Below are positions 14,575 to 18,084 of a DNA stretch of 18,084 bases, piece after piece. Position 1 is the stretch's first letter, and every line of letters starts with the position of its first letter. The stretch covers positions 1-18,084 of the forward strand of contig DATKZJ010000109.1 of the NCBI GenBank assembly GCA_035527995.1. The letters run 5' to 3'. This DNA is from JAFGTF01 sp035527995. Lineage in GTDB: Bacteria; Spirochaetota; B62-G9; DRHN01. Below the pieces are notes generated by a model. It did no database searches. It was not told where the DNA came from and saw only the letters and a list, made by a program, of their open reading frames with translations. A program made the translations under genes and the position numbers.

Positions 14575-15341
14575 TTAAAGACCCGTCACGGCCTTGATTT
14601 CGTCGAAGATTTTCGGATCGGCTGCGATGATATCGACCTTTCCGGCCTTTTTCCTTATCTCAATCCTCGCTCCAGCGAGAGAAGCGATGAGAGAGGCCGC
14701 AGCTATGTCCCACTCGTTCGTGGAGAAGTTCATATAGCCGTTTATGCGGTCGGCGGCGAGGTAGCAGAGATCGATAGCCGCCGCTCCGAAGAACCTCAGC
14801 TTTTTCACCCTCGGTACGAGGCGTGAAAATATCTCGATACCTTTTTCGATCGCCCCCTCGTGAAAGAAGCCACCCCCGACGATTGCCTGTCCAAGCGTGT
14901 CGATACCCCGCTTCTTTATCGGGTTCCCGTTTAGGAAGGAGCCTGCGCCCGTCATCGCGGAGAAGGTCTCATCCCTCACAGGGTCGCGAACTACGCCGAG
15001 AAGGTACTCGCCGCCCCTTTTCAGGGCGATAGAGGTACAGAAGTGCGGGATCCCACGGGAGAAGTTGACGGTTCCGTCAAGGGGATCGACGACCCAGGTG
15101 TACTCGGAATCGGGGTTCTCCCTCCCGCTCTCTTCGCACATGAAGCCATGACTGCTGAACGCCGCCCTGATCGTGCGTTTAATGAGCTCTTCCGTCTCGA
15201 CGTCGACTTCGAGCTTACGTCGTGCCCGTAATCCTTGGAGAGCTTGCGGCTGCCTTCAGAAAACCGGGTCATAATATGTTCAGAAGCGTTCTGTGCAGCT
15301 CTAAGGGCGACCTCGTATGCATTCTTCAAATAGGTTTCCAT
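14575..15341 (-). pseudogene. Inositol monophosphatase family (SuhB-like) gene with a one-base frameshift
   Basis: The gene is split over two frames. From ATG 15341 the start METYLKNAYEVALRAAQNAS...RKLSKDYGHDV is a normal IMPase N-terminus. Near 15200-15215 one base is missing: the expected K-V-D-V-E-T-E-E-L-I continues only in the next frame. The second frame (open from 15141 or earlier, to 14575) holds all metal-site motifs: CEES (Glu), VVDPLDGTVNF (the DPxDGT site) and EWDIAAASLIASLAGA (the WD site). An intact protein would be about 255 residues, the usual family length. Such enzymes remove phosphate from inositol phosphates, PAP or sugar phosphates. Translation from ATG 15141 alone would lack about 67 residues. 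This is either a true pseudogene or an assembly/sequencing error; no slippery site for programmed shifting is visible. Confidence 0.82.
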
Positions 15342-15412
15342 TTCTGTTTCAATATACAAAAAAACGGACGGTTTACAAAACGAAGTTTTACATATGCCAC
15401 AGTGTGTATAAG

Positions 15413-15441
15413 TTGATCGGGACATAATATTTTTATATATT
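15413..15441 (+). promoter_or_regulatory. Candidate promoter of the HAD phosphatase gene
   Basis: TTGATC (15413-15418), 17-nt spacer, TATATT (15436-15441; 5 of 6), about 45 nt before the ATG at 15486. It lies in the 144-bp divergent gap with the broken phosphatase gene. Confidence 0.45.
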
Positions 15442-15485
15442 GTTCGAGTAATTCTTAAGCCCAACCTCCGCAATAAGGTCTGCTG

Positions 15486-16121
15486 ATGGCGTTTGATCTA
15501 TATATATTTGATCTCGACGGGACGCTCATCGATACACGGCGTGATCTGACTACAGCGGTAAACGAAATGCTCGCTCTGTACGGTATCGGTCCCAAGAGCG
15601 TTGCAGAGGTTACGGGCTGCGTGGGTGACGGGATAAAAAAGCTCGTGGAGCGAAGCTTCGGTGACACGAGCTTCGATGTCGAAGAAGCGCTGCCCGTCTT
15701 CAAGAAATGTTACTGGAACCACATGCTCGATACAACAGCACCCTATCCCGGGATTATGAACCTCCTCTCCCGCCTCAAAGGCAGTTATAAGGCGATCCTC
15801 ACGAATAAGGCGTACAGGTTCACCAGGGCCATCACCGACGGCCTCTGTCTGACTCCCTATTTCCCTATCATCGTCGGGGGAGACTCTGTCGAGAGAAAGA
15901 AGCCCTCAACCGACGGGGTTGAATATATACTGGAGCGCGCCGGTCTTCCAAAGGCCCGGGCCGTCATGATAGGAGATGGAAAAAACGACATCGTCGTAGC
16001 CAAAAAGGCGGGCCTCACGGTGGTATGGGTGACCTATGGTTTCTCGGACCGGTCACGTCTTTTGGGAGAGATTCCTGACTATACCATCGATACACCGGAA
16101 CAATTGCTCGATATAGGATGA
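15486..16121 (+). CDS. HAD-family phosphatase, phosphoglycolate phosphatase (Gph)-like
   Basis: A 211-residue HAD hydrolase with an alpha-helical cap after motif I. Motif I is FDLDGTLIDT with D9 as nucleophile and D11 as acid/base. Motif II is ILTNK (T106). The lysine of motif III is in ERKKPS (about 136-141). The acidic motif IV is MIGDGKND (161-168), with D164 and D168 binding magnesium. Cap length, GDGIKKLVERS and the KPS spacing fit the Gph/PGMB group, which removes phosphate from phosphoglycolate or small sugar phosphates in the cytoplasm. Exact substrate not provable. ATG 15486 has a partial SD (AAGG). It sits divergently from the IMPase-like gene and 74 bp before the V-ATPase operon, which has its own promoter. 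Confidence 0.9.
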   Translation: MAFDLYIFDLDGTLIDTRRDLTTAVNEMLALYGIGPKSVAEVTGCVGDGIKKLVERSFGDTSFDVEEALPVFKKCYWNHMLDTTAPYPGIMNLLSRLKGSYKAILTNKAYRFTRAITDGLCLTPYFPIIVGGDSVERKKPSTDGVEYILERAGLPKARAVMIGDGKNDIVVAKKAGLTVVWVTYGFSDRSRLLGEIPDYTIDTPEQLLDIG

Positions 16122-16138
16122 AGAATCGAGAGAAACAG

Positions 16139-16168
16139 TTGATATATTCGGTTTTTTATAGCTATAAT
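16139..16168 (+). promoter_or_regulatory. Promoter of the V/A-type ATPase operon
   Basis: TTGATA (16139-16144; 5 of 6), 18-nt spacer, perfect TATAAT (16163-16168). Predicted start near 16175, with GGAG 6 nt before the ATG at 16196. Confidence 0.7.
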
Positions 16169-16195
16169 TACGTATAAAAAATATTGGAGATCACC

Positions 16196-16510
16196 ATGGC
16201 AGGCGAGGTTCTTCGCTCCATAAAAAAAACTGAAAAAAAGGCACAGCAGATAAGTGCTGATGCAAGGTCGGAGACGAAACGGATCGCGGAAGATTCGGAT
16301 GACAAAAGAAAGCAGTATATAGAGGAAAAAGACAGGCTGCTGAAGAAGCAGGAGGAAGAAATAAAGAAACGATACGCGGATGAGACAAAAAAGGAGATCG
16401 AAGCGCTCGAGGCTGAGGAGGAGCGTCATATCGAGAATGTCGATGAACGCTGTAAAAAAACCTTGAAGAAGGTCGTATCGTACATATCCGAAGAGATAAT
16501 AAAGGAATGA
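16196..16510 (+). CDS. V/A-type ATPase peripheral-stalk subunit (G/H-like)
   Basis: A 104-residue, almost wholly helical and highly charged protein (MAGEVLRSIKKTEKKAQQIS, then long Lys/Glu heptad-like stretches to SYISEEIIKE). This is the size and character of the coiled-coil peripheral-stalk subunit called H, G or NtpF in bacterial and archaeal V/A-ATPases. It pairs with subunit E to hold the catalytic head against the membrane motor. Sequence identity within this family is low, so the call rests on composition plus the adjacent subunit I gene, which starts 3 nt after its stop. ATG 16196 is chosen for the GGAG 6 nt before it; an in-frame TTG at 16184 overlaps that SD. First gene of the operon. 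Confidence 0.85.
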   Translation: MAGEVLRSIKKTEKKAQQISADARSETKRIAEDSDDKRKQYIEEKDRLLKKQEEEIKKRYADETKKEIEALEAEEERHIENVDERCKKTLKKVVSYISEEIIKE

Positions 16511-16513
16511 GGG

Positions 16514-18084
16514 ATGGCTCTTGACGAGGTTATCAAGGTCGAAGTGACCGCCCACAACTCGGTAATGGACGCGGTACTCGAGGACCTGCAGGGACTCGGT
16601 ATTATTCAGATCGATAAAAACCGCATCAGAGAGTGGGAGAGCGAAAAGCGGATAGTGGAGGACGCATCTCAGTATATCTCGGATCTGAAAAAAGAACTCC
16701 TCGATGTGGGAAAAGCGCTCGGGTTTCTACAGCAGTACGCGCCGAAGATACCGCTTTTACAAAAATTGCGGCAGCAGCCGGATGAGGTCTCCAGGCAGGA
16801 GCTTGGCGAGGTCTGTAAGAAGGCGGGGACGAAAAGCGCAAAAGAGGACGCCCTCGAGATAGAAAAAAAGATCTCTGAAATTGATACCTCCATGCGGGAG
16901 CTTTTACTGAAGAGAGACGGGCTCGTCCCTTTTGTCGAGCTCAATCTTCCCCTGAATCTGCTTCGCGGCGAGCACACCGGATGTATAGTCTCTAGGCTGG
17001 ACAGGGAGGAGTACGATCAAATGACAGAGGCGGCGGGTCACGACCTGCTGCAGGTAGAGAGGATAAGCGGTGACCAGACCGTCTTTTTTTATATCACATA
17101 CCACAGGGGGGCCATTGAGGAGGCCGCCAGGCTCGAGAAGGAGTTTCATTTCGAACCCATGTCTCTTCCGGATGTGCCGAAGAGTCCGAAAGAGCTTATA
17201 GAGGACTGCACGAAGAAGATAGAAAACCTGGAAAAACAGAAGGGTGAGCTTCAAAAAAAGGCTTCCAGACTCGCTTCTGAAACCAAGCCCCTGAAATACT
17301 ACTACGACTACCTCCAGACGGAGATCGAAAAAAACACGGCGAAGGAGAAGCTTTTTTTTACGGAACGCACATTCGTGATTCAGGGATGGATGAAGAAAAG
17401 AGACTACCCGGCCCTGGAAGACAGGATAAAAGGATATGAGGAGGTGCTCCTCCAGACAATCGAGAAGGAGGAGGACGAGATCTCGCCTGTAGCGTACAGG
17501 AACAATCCGGTGGTATCGCCGTACGAGATCATCGTAAACCTCTACTCCCCACCGAATCCGAAGGAGATCGATCCGACGCCGATCCTCATGCCGTTTTACT
17601 CCCTGTTCTTCGGTATTTGTCTCACCGAGGCAGGGTACGGGCTGGTGATAATGCTACTCACCGCCCTCGGGCTTCTGATTCTGAAGCCCCGGGGCGGGAT
17701 GAAAAAGTTTTTAAAGCTCTTTATGATTCTCGGGGCCTCCACGTTCGTGATAGGGGCCCTCATAGGAACCGTGTTCGGAATCAACTTCGACATGCTTCCA
17801 GAGAATCTCGCCTGGCTTCGGGAGGCCCGGTACAGGATCATGATATTCGACTCGAGCAAGGACGTCCTGACCTTCTTCGTCATGTGTCTCGCTTTCGGGG
17901 TCGTACATCTCATTGCAGGATACCTCATAAAGATATACATGCTGATACGGGACGGAGAGTGGGTGGAGGCGGTCTGTGACCACCTGCCGTGGGTTTTCCT
18001 TCTTCTTGCACCTCTGCCCAAGGTCCTGGTGAGGTTCATGCCGGATAAAGAGCCGCTTCTGAACATCTTCTTCTTCGGGCTGCT
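16514..18084 (+). CDS. V-type ATP synthase subunit I (a-subunit), 5' part
   Basis: 523 codons are open and run off the right edge. The cytoplasmic N-terminal half has the family start (MALDEVIKVEVTAHNSVMDAVLEDL), a long coiled coil (about 40-140 and 230-270), FTERTFVIQGWM near 285-296 and NNPVVSPYEIIVNLYSPP near 333-350. The membrane half begins with the conserved IDPTPILMPFYSLFFGICLT near 354-373, then further helices. This subunit anchors the peripheral stalk and forms the ion half-channels next to the c/K ring. The usual Asp of the FFG-(x)n-GD-x-GYG motif is replaced: the sequence reads LTEAGYG. The essential Arg would lie beyond the window. GAGGG precedes ATG 16514, 3 nt after the previous stop. 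Confidence 0.95.
   Translation, partial: MALDEVIKVEVTAHNSVMDAVLEDLQGLGIIQIDKNRIREWESEKRIVEDASQYISDLKKELLDVGKALGFLQQYAPKIPLLQKLRQQPDEVSRQELGEVCKKAGTKSAKEDALEIEKKISEIDTSMRELLLKRDGLVPFVELNLPLNLLRGEHTGCIVSRLDREEYDQMTEAAGHDLLQVERISGDQTVFFYITYHRGAIEEAARLEKEFHFEPMSLPDVPKSPKELIEDCTKKIENLEKQKGELQKKASRLASETKPLKYYYDYLQTEIEKNTAKEKLFFTERTFVIQGWMKKRDYPALEDRIKGYEEVLLQTIEKEEDEISPVAYRNNPVVSPYEIIVNLYSPPNPKEIDPTPILMPFYSLFFGICLTEAGYGLVIMLLTALGLLILKPRGGMKKFLKLFMILGASTFVIGALIGTVFGINFDMLPENLAWLREARYRIMIFDSSKDVLTFFVMCLAFGVVHLIAGYLIKIYMLIRDGEWVEAVCDHLPWVFLLLAPLPKVLVRFMPDKEPLLNIFFFGL

Noticed and set aside
1..18084. CRISPR array, tRNA or rRNA genes, integrase or insertion sequence
   Set aside because: I saw no spaced direct repeats, tRNA-like cloverleaf, rRNA sequence or transposase motif on either strand.

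Overview
This is bacterial DNA, mostly close to 50% GC by eye. Protein coding runs on both strands, with Shine-Dalgarno (SD) starts, several likely GTG starts and sigma70-type promoters. The dominant theme is surface-glycan synthesis. The right edge enters a V/A-type ATPase operon, whose H/G-like subunit is followed by subunit I. That operon, the anaerobe-like gene content and the many unusual glycosyltransferases (GTs) suggest an anaerobic or uncultured bacterial lineage. The sequence alone does not fix the phylum.

Layout. (1) 1-1975, minus strand: an SDR epimerase/reductase and a DPM1-like family 2 GT in one coupled operon with a good promoter, then the first 38 codons of a sugar-phosphate nucleotidyltransferase cut by the window edge. 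(2) 1976-4089: an AT-richer stretch with a 32-bp palindrome, an apparent relic of a UMF1-family MFS transporter, and a CDP-glycerol glycerophosphotransferase-like gene. (3) 4090-6911: a GtrA-like flippase converging on an ArnT/PMT-like GT-C transferase and a SAM methyltransferase. (4) 6941-12957: GT32, a GT-A-like protein with a DDD motif, a GHMP kinase-uridylyltransferase fusion on the minus strand, a second unassigned GT-like protein, and a DUF5672 protein. (5) 12995-14092: a single-gene unit encoding an N-terminal helical, effector-associated-domain-like region fused to a class III nucleotidyl cyclase with non-canonical active-site residues. (6) 14215-15341, minus: a YlxP/DUF503 protein and an inositol-monophosphatase-family gene broken by a one-base frameshift. 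(7) 15413-18084, plus: a HAD phosphatase and the start of the V-ATPase operon.

How the genes may fit together. The DPM-like GT2, GtrA and GT-C protein form the three roles of a Gtr/Arn-type pathway (lipid-linked sugar synthesis, flipping, transfer outside the cytoplasm), although they sit in separate transcription units. The kinase-uridylyltransferase fusion would convert a free sugar to a sugar-1-phosphate and then a UDP-sugar for the GTs. The left-edge nucleotidyltransferase and the CDP-glycerol-type transferase could supply and use a CDP-linked group. The methyltransferase and SDR could modify sugars. The best candidate for an undescribed system is the cyclase at 13051-14088. The fusion enzyme at 8725-10644 is second.
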